Counted from the stretch's first letter, positions 1 through 8,312 are shown. The stretch is DNA of 13,932 bases from Marinosulfonomonas sp. (GCA_026989405.1 JALSJL010000341.1:1-13932), one strand, 5' to 3'. A program made the numbers and translations. The notes: generated from the sequence alone by a model not told the origin.

Positions 1-390
1 ACCATGCTGTGCGAGCGCCATGCGATCGACTACGGGGTCTACCACAGTTGCACGCTTGACAGCATGGGCCACAGGTTTGGCCATGACTGCACCGCGATGG
101 ACAACGCGGTGTCCAGGCTTGATGCCATGCTCGCGCAATTCCTGCCTCGCTGGCTGGAGTCGGGCTATGAAGTTGCGGTGACATCCGATCACGGACAGAC
201 TGCGCGCGGCCATCATGGGGGGCGTGGTGAAGACCAGCAGGATGTTGCGTTGTACTGGTTCGGCGGCGGCGAGGGGCCGGGCGAAGATGAACTGCTTGAC
301 CAGTTGGCTCTGGCGCCCACGTTGTTGCGACGCCTCGGGGCGGAAATACCGGGCAGCATGGAAGCGCGGGCGTTTCTGGGGGGCGATTGA
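1..390 (+). CDS. Alkaline phosphatase superfamily (type I phosphodiesterase/nucleotide pyrophosphatase-like) protein, C-terminal part
   Basis: The reading frame is open from the window edge, so the N-terminus, including the catalytic Thr/Ser of this superfamily, lies outside. What remains carries the typical metal-ligand motifs. These are DSMGHRFGHD (Asp and His near residues 19-23 counting from the ATG at base 4), SDHG (about 61-64) and a His pair soon after (70-71). In the superfamily these residues hold the two-metal centre that hydrolyses phosphomonoesters or phosphodiesters. The TGA stop overlaps the ATG of the next hydrolase gene (ATGA), so the two are probably translated together. The substrate cannot be told from this fragment. 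The internal ATG at base 4 is not a credible start because the conserved fold would be decapitated. Confidence 0.8.
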   Translation, partial: TMLCERHAIDYGVYHSCTLDSMGHRFGHDCTAMDNAVSRLDAMLAQFLPRWLESGYEVAVTSDHGQTARGHHGGRGEDQQDVALYWFGGGEGPGEDELLDQLALAPTLLRRLGAEIPGSMEARAFLGGD

Positions 391-1346
391 TGCCGGATTA
401 CGATCAACTTCTCGATGCCGAGATCAAGGCATTCGTGGAAAAGACCGGGCGGTTCTATCCGCCGGAAACGGCCAGTTTTTCGATCCGGAAACAGCGCGAG
501 GTATACGACGCTATGTGTCGCAGTTTCTATGCCGGGCGGCCAGAGAATGTGCGCACGCAGGACTTTCGCGAAGATGGTCTGGCCCTGCGCCTTTACCAGA
601 ACGCCGAGCAAGCGCCCGTGGCGGCGGTCTTGTATCTTCACGGTGGCGGATTTGTTGTCGGAGGGCTGGACAGCCATGATGATATCTGCGCCGAAATCTG
701 CGGTGCAACCGGGTTTGATGTGGTCGCTGTGGATTACCGGCTTTGCCCGGAACATCCGCATCCCGCAGCCTTCGAAGACGGGCAAACTGCGCTGGGTTGG
801 TTGCGTCGCCGGGGGGCCGGGCGCATTGTTCTTGCGGGCGACAGCGCCGGTGCAAACCTCGCAGCCGCATTGGCGCACAGTTCGCGAGAACAGGCGGATA
901 TAGCCGGGCAAGTGCTGTTTTACCCGGGCCTTGGCGGCGATCACGATGAAGGGTCCTGTATCACGCACGCAGACGCCCCCATGTTGACCCGCGGCGATCT
1001 CGAGTTCTACGAGGCATTGCGTCCTGCCGGGCGTGACGTCTCGCAAGATGCGACATTCGCCCCATTGCGCGACGTTGATTTTTCCGGATTGCCGCCGACG
1101 CTCGCCCTTGGCGCCGAATGCGATCCGTTGGCCGATGATGCACCGGCCTATGGCGCGGCGATTTGTGCCGCGGGCGGGCAGGCTGTGGCATTGGTCGAAA
1201 AGGGGCTGGTCCATGGCCATTTGCGCGCCCGGCACAGTTCGTGGCGTGCAGCCCGCAGTTTTGCACGGGGCCTGCGCGCCATTGTGGCCATGGGCGAAGG
1301 GCGGCCGATTGGGCCGGATGGGCCAGGCGACGATACAGCGGCATGA
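390..1346 (+). CDS. Alpha/beta hydrolase, hormone-sensitive-lipase-like esterase family
   Basis: This 318-residue protein has the full set of HSL-family (family IV esterase) signatures. They are the oxyanion-hole motif HGGGF (residues 84-88), the nucleophile elbow GDSAG with Ser152, the acid Asp245 in ECDPLADD, and a catalytic His at about 275 in LVHGHL. The length is normal for the family, and no signal peptide is visible, so a cytoplasmic carboxylesterase acting on small acyl esters is expected. The ATG at 390 overlaps the TGA of the upstream phosphodiesterase gene. A TTG one codon earlier is in frame but less likely. The stop lies 40 bp from the convergent end of the CocE-type gene. The family call is firm; the substrate is unknown. 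Confidence 0.9.
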   Translation: MPDYDQLLDAEIKAFVEKTGRFYPPETASFSIRKQREVYDAMCRSFYAGRPENVRTQDFREDGLALRLYQNAEQAPVAAVLYLHGGGFVVGGLDSHDDICAEICGATGFDVVAVDYRLCPEHPHPAAFEDGQTALGWLRRRGAGRIVLAGDSAGANLAAALAHSSREQADIAGQVLFYPGLGGDHDEGSCITHADAPMLTRGDLEFYEALRPAGRDVSQDATFAPLRDVDFSGLPPTLALGAECDPLADDAPAYGAAICAAGGQAVALVEKGLVHGHLRARHSSWRAARSFARGLRAIVAMGEGRPIGPDGPGDDTAA

Positions 1347-1386
1347 CCTGTTTCCAGAACAATGGCGCCACGCCCGGCAGCGCTTG

Positions 1387-3369
1387 TCACACGAGATCGC
1401 GGGCAAGCGTTGCCTGATATTCCTTTTCAAACACGCACTGGTCGCCTTCAAACGCTCGGACCCGCGCCGACAGGTGGAAATCGGTCGCATCTGCCCACAT
1501 TTCGCTTTCGGCTTCGGTGCGCAGCGCCCAGTCGCCCCGCCGCATTTCATCAATCCATGTCGCCCGGGCCCGGGCGCTGAGCGGGTCGTCCGGGTGAATT
1601 GACCACCACTCACGCGCCTCGGAGGCGGTGATCATTCCATGGGCAAGGTTTTCGACTTCGCCGAAATCATCGACAATCTGCAGCGTGCGAACCCCCGTCT
1701 CAGGGTCGATTGCGCTTTCGCGTCGATTGGCGGGCTTTCGTCGCCAGCGGACATCCGCCCCCGGCGCGCTTTCCGGGGGGGCAAAGGGCCGAACCGGACG
1801 CCGGTCTTCTTTCAGCAAGGGCAGGCTGATCTGGCCGCGAGACAGGGTCAGAGCCGTGCGTCCGGGTGCCGGCCAGACAAGCGGCCAGTAGACGTTGGAC
1901 AGCGACAGGCGCAACCGGTGGCCGGCCGGAAGCTGATAGGCTGTCTGGTCGAGCTTGAATGCAATGTCCTGCGCCTGGCCGGGCGGCATTGGCCTGGGGT
2001 CTTGTGCGCCGGTTCGGTGTGTCAGGTTCAACACCCCGTAGGTTATGCGCGCAACCGTTCCGTCGGGGCGGACATCGTTCAGCCGCGCCGAGATTTGCGC
2101 AACCGGCGCGTCGCTGGCAAGCCGAAGCCGCAGCTCTGGCGCGCCGACAATTGCCAGCGGCGCTTCCAGCGGCTCGGTGTCGAAACACACCGACAGGCAG
2201 TCTTCGAGTGTCTGATCGCCCGGCAAGTCCGGCCCCCGCCAGATGGCGCAGTATTCTCCGGCATCGGCGCCGGTGCTCAGCGGGCAGTCGAGCCGGCGCT
2301 CGAACGCGGTGGATTTCGGCCCGAGACCGGATGCGCCAAGCTTGAGAATGTGCTCGGGCGCATTTCGGAAATCCTGGGCGATCCACCGGCCCGGTCGATG
2401 GCTGTAATCGGTGCGGGGGGGCACGCTGTCCACCAGCCAGAGGCGCAGGTCGGGGTCGTCCTCGACGCCGGTGTCGCGCCCCTTCAGCCAACGGCCCCAC
2501 CAGCGCAGGGCTTCCTGCAGAAAACCGATGCGCGGGCCGGGTTCGGCAAAATGCGGATACATGTGGATCCATGGCCCGATGATGCCCTTGACCGGCGCAT
2601 CCAGGTTGGCAACCAGTGACTGAACCGTATTCTTGTAGCCATCCCCCCAACCGCCGATCGCCAGTGTCGCGGCCTGAATGGCGCTGTAGTCTTCACACAC
2701 AGAGCCGTGGCGCCAATAGGCGTCGCGCCGTTGGTGTTCCAGCCAGCGTGCTGGCAGAAAGGGGTTGGCGCGAAGCCTTTCCAGCCACATGTCGCGCCAG
2801 CGCTCCCCGACGATCATCGGGTCCGGCGCGCGTGACGAATAGCTGAGCATGGTGCTGCCCCAGCCGAAATTTTCGCCCAGCAGGCAGCCGCCCTTGTAGT
2901 GAATGTCATCGGCAAAACGATCGACCGTCGAGCAAAGCGTTATGATCGCCTTCAGCGCAGCGGGGCGCAGGGCCGCCACCTGCAGGGCATTGAAACCGCC
3001 CCAACTGATCCCCATCATGCCGACGTTTCCGCAACACCAGTCCTGCGCCGCGATCCAGCGGATGACCTCCAGGGCATCGGCCAGTTCCTGCGGCGTGTAT
3101 TCATCGCGCATCAGCCCTTCGCTGTCGCCGTTGCCGCGGATATCGACACGCAGGCAGGCATATCCGTGGCTTGCGAAATACGGATGCGTCAGTTCATCGC
3201 GCATGAAGGTGCCATCGCGTTTGCGATAGGGCAGGTATTCAAGAATGGCGGGCACAGGGCGGTCGGGGGCGCCTTCGGGCATCCAGACGCGCGCCGACAG
3301 GCGGGTGCCATCGGACAGGACGATCGCCAGATCTTCTGTCTCGGTAACATCATGCGGTCCCATTGCCAT
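1387..3369 (-). CDS. CocE/NonD family serine hydrolase (X-Pro dipeptidyl-peptidase S15-like)
   Basis: This 660-residue protein has an N-terminal alpha/beta-hydrolase domain with nucleophile motif GISWGG (Ser122), the acid Asp243 in GGWGDGYKN and a likely catalytic His269 in GPWIHMYPH. These match the Ser/Asp/His triad of cocaine esterase and S15 peptidases. The C-terminal half, from about residue 370, has the beta-rich jelly-roll character of the PepX_C domain. I chose the ATG at 3367-3369 because AAGGTGA lies 7 nt upstream (3377-3383); a longer frame reaches 3477 but lacks such a site. No secretion signal is visible. The likely role is hydrolysis of an ester or amide of a small molecule or peptide. 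The gene is divergent from the formate dehydrogenase operon, with a 206-bp shared upstream region. Confidence 0.88.
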   Translation of the reverse strand: MAMGPHDVTETEDLAIVLSDGTRLSARVWMPEGAPDRPVPAILEYLPYRKRDGTFMRDELTHPYFASHGYACLRVDIRGNGDSEGLMRDEYTPQELADALEVIRWIAAQDWCCGNVGMMGISWGGFNALQVAALRPAALKAIITLCSTVDRFADDIHYKGGCLLGENFGWGSTMLSYSSRAPDPMIVGERWRDMWLERLRANPFLPARWLEHQRRDAYWRHGSVCEDYSAIQAATLAIGGWGDGYKNTVQSLVANLDAPVKGIIGPWIHMYPHFAEPGPRIGFLQEALRWWGRWLKGRDTGVEDDPDLRLWLVDSVPPRTDYSHRPGRWIAQDFRNAPEHILKLGASGLGPKSTAFERRLDCPLSTGADAGEYCAIWRGPDLPGDQTLEDCLSVCFDTEPLEAPLAIVGAPELRLRLASDAPVAQISARLNDVRPDGTVARITYGVLNLTHRTGAQDPRPMPPGQAQDIAFKLDQTAYQLPAGHRLRLSLSNVYWPLVWPAPGRTALTLSRGQISLPLLKEDRRPVRPFAPPESAPGADVRWRRKPANRRESAIDPETGVRTLQIVDDFGEVENLAHGMITASEAREWWSIHPDDPLSARARATWIDEMRRGDWALRTEAESEMWADATDFHLSARVRAFEGDQCVFEKEYQATLARDLV

Positions 3370-3376
3370 TTGCCGA

Positions 3377-3383
3377 TCACCTT
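3377..3383 (-). promoter_or_regulatory. Ribosome binding site deciding the CocE-type hydrolase start
   Basis: The minus strand reads AAGGTGA, 7 nt before the ATG at 3369. This is why the annotated start is 36 codons inside the longest open frame. Confidence 0.7.
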
Positions 3384-3454
3384 TTCTGACTGTCCAGGAC
3401 TGAAACCGGGGTGGAATATTTGCCCCTGCTGACTTGAAAACGGCATTATCTTCT

Positions 3455-3467
3455 GGCGATTGTCGCC
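3455..3467. repeat. Palindrome GGCGA-TTG-TCGCC in the CocE/formate dehydrogenase divergent region
   Basis: Perfect 5-bp arms surround a TTG spacer. The core GCGATTGTCGC (3456-3466) recurs exactly at 13695-13705, inside another palindrome with the same TTG spacer. It lies 86 bp upstream of the hydrolase start and 109 bp upstream of the formate dehydrogenase start. A shared operator is possible but unproven. The rest of 3370-3575 shows only a weak plus-strand promoter candidate (TTGTCG at 3519, TAAATT at 3541). Confidence 0.4.
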
Positions 3468-3575
3468 CTTGAGTCATACCAAAGTCGGATCGGTTCGCCC
3501 TGATGTCGTTCTTGTTCCTTGTCGTGCGAGTGCCATAGCCTAAATTCGGGGTCAGCCGCTACCGGAGATGCGATC

Positions 3576-5246
3576 ATGGGAAAAACTCGGCCGATGGACG
3601 ACAAGACGCGCGACCACAGTCTGCCCAAGGGGCGGCAGGTGGAAGACGCAGCGCTTGCGGAGGTCGCGATGATGCTGGGAGACCTGCCCCGCAGGCGCGA
3701 CATGCTGATCGAGGCGCTTCACGCGATTCAGGATCAGGCCGGTTTCCTGGCGGCGCGCCACCTGGCCGCGCTTGCAGAAATGTTCAGGCTGAGTCAGGCC
3801 GAGGTGTATGAGGTGGCCAGCTTCTACCACCATTTCGACATCGTGAAAGAGGGTGAGCGCGCGCCGGCACCACTGACCATCCGCATCTGCGACGGGTTGT
3901 CTTGCGAAATGGCCGGAGCGGGCGGGCTGCTCGACAGGTTGCGCGACACCACCGATGCGACCCGCGTGCGCATCATGAACGTGCCGTGCATAGGCCGGTG
4001 CGACAAGGCGCCGGCGGCCCAGGTCGGCAAACGGGCTGTGGACAACGCCAGCCTGGAACGCATCATCGAGGCCACGCTCGACGCTCATGAGCCCGCGGTT
4101 CCCGATTATGAAACGCTTGAGGCCTATCGCTCGGTTCAGGGCTATCAGATCCTCGCGCGTGTGAGGTCGGGCGAACTGGACGCCGCGGCGGCCATTGAAA
4201 TCATGTCCGATGCCGGGCTGCGCGGTCTGGGCGGAGCGGGGTTTCCCGCCGGCCGAAAATGGCAGATCGTTCGATCCTTCGACGGCCCGCGGTTGATGAC
4301 GGTCAATGCCGATGAGGGTGAGCCGGGAACCTTCAAGGACCGGTTCTGGCTGGAAAGCTCTCCGCACAGAATGCTTGAGGGCGCGCTGATCGCCGCACAT
4401 GTTGTCGGCTGCGCGCGGATCTACATCTACCTGCGCGATGAATATCCGGCGGCAAGAATGATCCTGACGCACGAGATCGCGGCGCTCGAAGAGGCCGGGA
4501 TGCTGTCGATCCCCATCGAGCTGCGGCGTGGGGCGGGGGCCTATATCTGCGGCGAAGAAAGCGCCATGATTGAAAGCATGGAAGGCAAACGCGGCCTTCC
4601 GCGCCATCGGCCACCCTACATTGCCGAAAAGGGATTGTTTGGTCGCCCGACGCTCAATCACAACGTCGAAACGCTTTCCTGGGTGCCGGACATTCTGCGC
4701 AACGGCGCCAGGTGGTTTGCCGAACAGGGTCAGAAAGACCATCCGGGTCTGCGCTCTTATTCGGTTTCCGGCCGGGTCGCAAAGCCCGGCGTGGTTCTTG
4801 CGCCCGCAGGCATTACCGTGACCCAGCTGATCGAGAACTTCTGCGGCGGAATGGCGCAAGGACACGAGTTCAAGGCCTTCCTGCCAGGAGGCGCCTCGGG
4901 CGGTATCTTCCCGGCGTCGATGGCGGATATGGCGCTGGATTTCGGGACGTTCGAGCCGCACGGCGGCTTCGTCGGCAGCCACGCCCTGGTGGTGCTTTCA
5001 CAACATGACTCCGTGCGCGCGGCCGCGCTGAACACGATGCGGTTCTTTGCCCATGAAAGCTGTGGCCAGTGCACTCCATGCCGGGCTGGAACCGAACGCC
5101 TGGTGCAGTTGCTTCAGCAGCCCGACCGGCCCCTGATGGAAGAACTGGTTCAGGTCATGGCGGACGCGTCGATCTGCGGGCTGGGGCAGGCCGCGGGCAA
5201 TTGTGTGACACACCTGATCCGATACTTCCCGGAGGAATTGGCATGA
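3576..5246 (+). CDS. NAD-dependent formate dehydrogenase beta subunit, NuoE-NuoF-like fusion (MeFDH1/FdsGB type)
   Basis: This 556-residue subunit should pass electrons from the alpha subunit to NAD+. The N-terminal third is NuoE/FdsG-like with a thioredoxin-fold [2Fe-2S] site (Cys105, Cys110, Cys138, Cys142). The remainder is NuoF/FdsB-like. It has the FMN/NADH-binding stretch GLRGLGGAGFPAGRKW (about 214-229), NADEGEPGTFKDR (about 244-256) and GAGAYICGEE (about 319 onward), then the [4Fe-4S] motif ESCGQCTPCRAG (Cys496, 499, 502) with a fourth ligand near Cys534. The fusion matches the beta subunit of Methylobacterium extorquens FDH1 rather than the split FdsG and FdsB of Rhodobacter capsulatus. 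The ATG at 3576 has GGAG 8 nt upstream (3564-3567). Its stop overlaps the alpha-subunit start (ATGA). Confidence 0.92.
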   Translation: MGKTRPMDDKTRDHSLPKGRQVEDAALAEVAMMLGDLPRRRDMLIEALHAIQDQAGFLAARHLAALAEMFRLSQAEVYEVASFYHHFDIVKEGERAPAPLTIRICDGLSCEMAGAGGLLDRLRDTTDATRVRIMNVPCIGRCDKAPAAQVGKRAVDNASLERIIEATLDAHEPAVPDYETLEAYRSVQGYQILARVRSGELDAAAAIEIMSDAGLRGLGGAGFPAGRKWQIVRSFDGPRLMTVNADEGEPGTFKDRFWLESSPHRMLEGALIAAHVVGCARIYIYLRDEYPAARMILTHEIAALEEAGMLSIPIELRRGAGAYICGEESAMIESMEGKRGLPRHRPPYIAEKGLFGRPTLNHNVETLSWVPDILRNGARWFAEQGQKDHPGLRSYSVSGRVAKPGVVLAPAGITVTQLIENFCGGMAQGHEFKAFLPGGASGGIFPASMADMALDFGTFEPHGGFVGSHALVVLSQHDSVRAAALNTMRFFAHESCGQCTPCRAGTERLVQLLQQPDRPLMEELVQVMADASICGLGQAAGNCVTHLIRYFPEELA

Positions 5247-8023
5247 GCGAGCGTGTGGTCTTCACCCTGGATGGCTGCGAGCAAACCGCAGACCCCGACG
5301 AAACAATCTGGCAGGTCGCCAAGCGGGTTGGCACCTCGATCCCGCACCTGTGTCACCGCGACGACCCCGAGTATCGCGCCGATGGCAACTGCCGGGCCTG
5401 CATGGTCGAAATCGAAGGGGAGCGGACATTGGCGGCCTCATGTGTGCGAAAGCCCGCGGATGGCATGGTCGTAAGGACGGCAGGCGATCGGGTTGAGGCA
5501 AGCCGGCGCATGATCTTTGAACTGCTTGCCTCGGAAATGCCCGCGCGCGACAGTGGCCCGGACCCGGAAGCGTTTTTCTGGAAGCAGGCGGACGCCGTCG
5601 GCCTGGAAACGCCACGCTTCGGCCCGACCCGTCCCGGTGCCCAGGCGGCCGTGCCTGCGGACAGTATTTTTCACGACGCGTCTCACCCGTCGATCGCCGT
5701 CAACCTTGACGCCTGCATCGCTTGCAACCTGTGCGTCCGGGCCTGCCGGGAGGTGCAGGTGAACGATGTGCTCGCAATGGCGGCGCGCGGCATGGAGACG
5801 TTGCCGGTCTTTGATCTGGACGACCCGATGGGGCTTTCGACATGCGTTGCTTGCGGGGAATGCGTGCAGGCCTGCCCGACCGGCGCATTGATGGAAAAAA
5901 CGGTCATGGATGAAAGCGCGACGCGGCGCGTGGTTTCCGCGGACAAGACGGTCGACTCGATCTGCCCGTTTTGCGGCGTCGGCTGCCAGACCGAAGTTCA
6001 TGTCAGCCAGGATCGCATCATCAAGGTGGACGGGCGCAAGGGGCCGGCCAACCGTGGCAAGCTTTGCGTCAAGGGCCGGTTTGGTTTTGACCATGTCATG
6101 AGCCCGGAACGCCTTCGCAAGCCGTTGATTCGGCGTGATGACGCCCCCAAACGCGGCGACATGCAGCTGTCGTTTGACCGCATCCACGAGGTCTTTCGTG
6201 AAGCCAGCTGGGATGAAGCCCTGGATCGCGCGGCGGCCGGGCTGAAGTCCTTGCATGATGAACACGGCGGCGCGGCAATCGCGGGGTTTGGCTCGGCCAA
6301 GGGAACAAACGAGGAAGCTTACCTGTTTCAGAAACTCATTCGGCAGGGGTTTGGCACAAACAACGTGGATCACTGCACGCGCCTGTGCCACGCGTCGTCT
6401 GTCGCCGCCCTGATGGAGGGCGTGGGTTCCGGCGCTGTCTCGGCGCCGTTTACCGCGGCGGAAGATGCCGAAGTCATTCTGATCATCGGAGCCCGGCCCA
6501 CGCAAAACCATCCGGTTGCTGCGACCTATTTCAAACAGGCCGCCAAACGGGGCGCAAAACTCATCGTGATGGATCCGCGGCGTCAGGATCTGATGCGCCA
6601 CGCCTCGCACCCGGTCGTGTTCAAGCCGGGGCGCGATGTTGCCCTGCTGAATTCGATCCTGAACGTCATCATCCAGGACGGTCTGCACGATGAGCAATAC
6701 ATTCAGGCTCATGTCGAGGGCTTCGCAGCCCTGCGCGACAAGGTCGCGGGCTTCACCCCCGAAGCCATGCAAGACATCACCGGCGTCACACCGGAGCTTG
6801 TGCGCGAAGTGGCGCATACCTTTGCCAAGTCGCGCGCCTCGATCATTTTCTGGGGCATGGGGGTCAGCCAGCATGTGCATGGCACCGACAACGCCCGGTG
6901 TCTGATCGCGCTGGCTCTGATCACCGGTCAGGTCGGCCGTCCCGGCACAGGTCTGCACCCGCTTCGTGGGCAAAACAACGTGCAGGGGGCGTCTGATGCC
7001 GGGCTGATCCCGATGGTGTATCCCGACTATGCGTCGGTCGAAAATCCTGATGTGCGCGCGCGTTATGAGGATGCCTGGGGGCGCAGCCTTGATCCGGCCG
7101 CGGGGCTGACTGTTGTAGAAGTGATCAACGCAATCCACAACGGACAGATCAAGGGCATGTTCGTGCAAGGCGAAAACCCGGCGATGTCCGACCCCGATCA
7201 GAAACATGCCCGCGCGGCCCTTGCCATGCTGGAGCATCTGGTCGTGCAGGACATCTTCCTGACGGAAACCGCCTGGCATGCCGATGTGGTTCTGCCGGCG
7301 TCATCGCAGGCAGAAAAAACCGGCACCTATACGAACTCGAACCGTCAGGTTCAGATCGGTCGCCCGGCCCTGTCGCCCCCCGGCGACGCCCGCCAGGACT
7401 GGGAGCTGATTGTCGAACTGGCCAACCGGATCGGGCTTGACTGGTCGTATCGGAGCGTCTCGGAAATCTACACCGAGATGGCCGGGCACATGCCGTCGCT
7501 GGCCAATATTTCCTGGGACCGGATCGAGCGCGAGGGATGTGTCACCTACCCGGCGCCCGCGCCTGACGCGCCGGGCCACGAAATAATCTTTGAAGCTGGG
7601 TTTCCCACGCCGGGCGGGAAGGCCAGGATCGTGCCCGCAGATCTGACGCCACCTGACGAGATGCCCGATGAGGACTTTCCCCTGGTCCTGACGACAGGCC
7701 GTCTTCTGGAACACTGGCACACCGGGGCCATGACCCGGCGTTCACGCGCATTGAACGCGCAGGAACCCGAGCCGACGGTGGCCATGCACCCAAAAGAAAT
7801 TGGCAGGTTGGGGCTGAAGCGTGGGCAAAAGGTGGTCGTGGAAACCCGGCGCGGTGCGGTTGAACTGACCCTGCGGGCCGATCGCGACGTTTCGCCGGGC
7901 ATGCTGTTCATGGCGTTCTGCTTCGCGCAGGCGCCGGCGAATGTTCTGACGAACCCGCAGCTCGACCCGATCGGGAAGATCCCCGAGTTCAAATATGCGG
8001 CCGCCCGTATTCGCGCCGCCTGA
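5243..8023 (+). CDS. Formate dehydrogenase alpha subunit, Mo/W-bis-MGD catalytic subunit (MeFDH1/FdsA type)
   Basis: This 926-residue subunit oxidises formate to CO2 at a molybdenum or tungsten bis-MGD centre. In order it shows a [2Fe-2S] ferredoxin domain (Cys37, 50, 53, 67), two [4Fe-4S] ferredoxin motifs (Cys158/161/164/168 and Cys201/204/207/211), and the molybdopterin-oxidoreductase [4Fe-4S] motif (Cys241, 244, 248, 275). The metal ligand Cys382 is followed by His383 in DHCTRLCHASS, so this is the Cys, not Sec, form. The C-terminal cofactor-binding domain contains TGRLLEHWHTG. The His-Cys cluster motif of NuoG and of the Cupriavidus-type FdsA is absent: residues 68-157 contain no Cys. 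The start at 5243 has GGAGGA 6 nt upstream and overlaps the beta-subunit stop. No fdhD-like sulfurtransferase or FdsD-like gene follows here. Confidence 0.93.
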   Translation: MSERVVFTLDGCEQTADPDETIWQVAKRVGTSIPHLCHRDDPEYRADGNCRACMVEIEGERTLAASCVRKPADGMVVRTAGDRVEASRRMIFELLASEMPARDSGPDPEAFFWKQADAVGLETPRFGPTRPGAQAAVPADSIFHDASHPSIAVNLDACIACNLCVRACREVQVNDVLAMAARGMETLPVFDLDDPMGLSTCVACGECVQACPTGALMEKTVMDESATRRVVSADKTVDSICPFCGVGCQTEVHVSQDRIIKVDGRKGPANRGKLCVKGRFGFDHVMSPERLRKPLIRRDDAPKRGDMQLSFDRIHEVFREASWDEALDRAAAGLKSLHDEHGGAAIAGFGSAKGTNEEAYLFQKLIRQGFGTNNVDHCTRLCHASSVAALMEGVGSGAVSAPFTAAEDAEVILIIGARPTQNHPVAATYFKQAAKRGAKLIVMDPRRQDLMRHASHPVVFKPGRDVALLNSILNVIIQDGLHDEQYIQAHVEGFAALRDKVAGFTPEAMQDITGVTPELVREVAHTFAKSRASIIFWGMGVSQHVHGTDNARCLIALALITGQVGRPGTGLHPLRGQNNVQGASDAGLIPMVYPDYASVENPDVRARYEDAWGRSLDPAAGLTVVEVINAIHNGQIKGMFVQGENPAMSDPDQKHARAALAMLEHLVVQDIFLTETAWHADVVLPASSQAEKTGTYTNSNRQVQIGRPALSPPGDARQDWELIVELANRIGLDWSYRSVSEIYTEMAGHMPSLANISWDRIEREGCVTYPAPAPDAPGHEIIFEAGFPTPGGKARIVPADLTPPDEMPDEDFPLVLTTGRLLEHWHTGAMTRRSRALNAQEPEPTVAMHPKEIGRLGLKRGQKVVVETRRGAVELTLRADRDVSPGMLFMAFCFAQAPANVLTNPQLDPIGKIPEFKYAAARIRAA

Positions 8024-8032
8024 GTCCGGGGA

Positions 8033-8185
8033 TCAGTAGTCTTCGGTCTCTTCGCCGGTGTCGACCAGCCAGCCGCCAGGCCCGGCGATCGTGTCAGGCA
8101 ACAGAAGGATCAGGGCTTCACGAAGCCCGATGCAGGCCATGGTGGCCAGTATGACCTGGTCAATTGTCAGTGCTGAAAATTCCAT
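8033..8185 (-). CDS. Unrecognised 50-residue small protein with a hydrophobic segment
   Basis: The minus strand encodes a 50-residue protein beginning MEFSALTIDQ and ending in the acidic tail EETEDY. Residues about 9-31 are mostly hydrophobic (VILATMACIG, then LREALILLLP), which could be one membrane helix or an amphipathic helix interrupted by an Arg-Glu pair. The start is well supported: GAGGTGA sits just before the ATG, with the GAGG core 6 nt away (8192-8195). Codon use is GC-rich like the neighbours. It lies 127 bp downstream of truA on the same strand, and its stop is 9 bp from the convergent formate dehydrogenase alpha-subunit stop. I do not recognise the family. Chance cannot be excluded for so short a frame. 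Confidence 0.55.
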   Translation of the reverse strand: MEFSALTIDQVILATMACIGLREALILLLPDTIAGPGGWLVDTGEETEDY

Positions 8186-8267
8186 TGTTCACCTCATCCA
8201 CTCTTCAACAAGGCTTTTCCCGGCCAAACAGGGCAGAATAATGACAATGGAATGAAAACATGGTCGC

Positions 8268-8305
8268 TTTCGGACGATCTCGGGACAATCTCGATTTTTC
8301 CGAAA
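8268..8305. repeat. Inverted repeat TTTCGGA/TCCGAAA just downstream of truA
   Basis: Perfect 7-bp arms at 8268-8274 and 8299-8305 flank a 24-nt loop. It begins 7 bp after the truA stop on the minus strand. No U-tract follows the 3' arm on the minus strand, so it is not a classical terminator. It may be a 3'-end or processing hairpin between truA and the small gene, or chance. Confidence 0.3.
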
Positions 8306-8312
8306 AACTGTT

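Noticed and set aside
387..389. TTG as start of the HSL-type hydrolase
   Set aside because: The ATG one codon later forms the usual ATGA overlap with the upstream stop and is a stronger start.
213..1613. Long minus-strand open frame of 466 codons
   Set aside because: It is antisense to the alpha/beta hydrolase with its catalytic motifs. The translation is low-complexity Arg/Pro/Ala-rich and typical of a GC-rich shadow.
1639..2619. Plus-strand open frame of 326 codons
   Set aside because: It is antisense to the CocE-type hydrolase, whose motifs and ribosome site are clear.
3552..4982. Minus-strand open frame of 476 codons
   Set aside because: It is antisense to the formate dehydrogenase beta subunit, with shadow-like composition.
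5438..7279. Minus-strand open frame of 613 codons
   Set aside because: It is fully antisense to the conserved formate dehydrogenase alpha subunit and has no recognisable domain.
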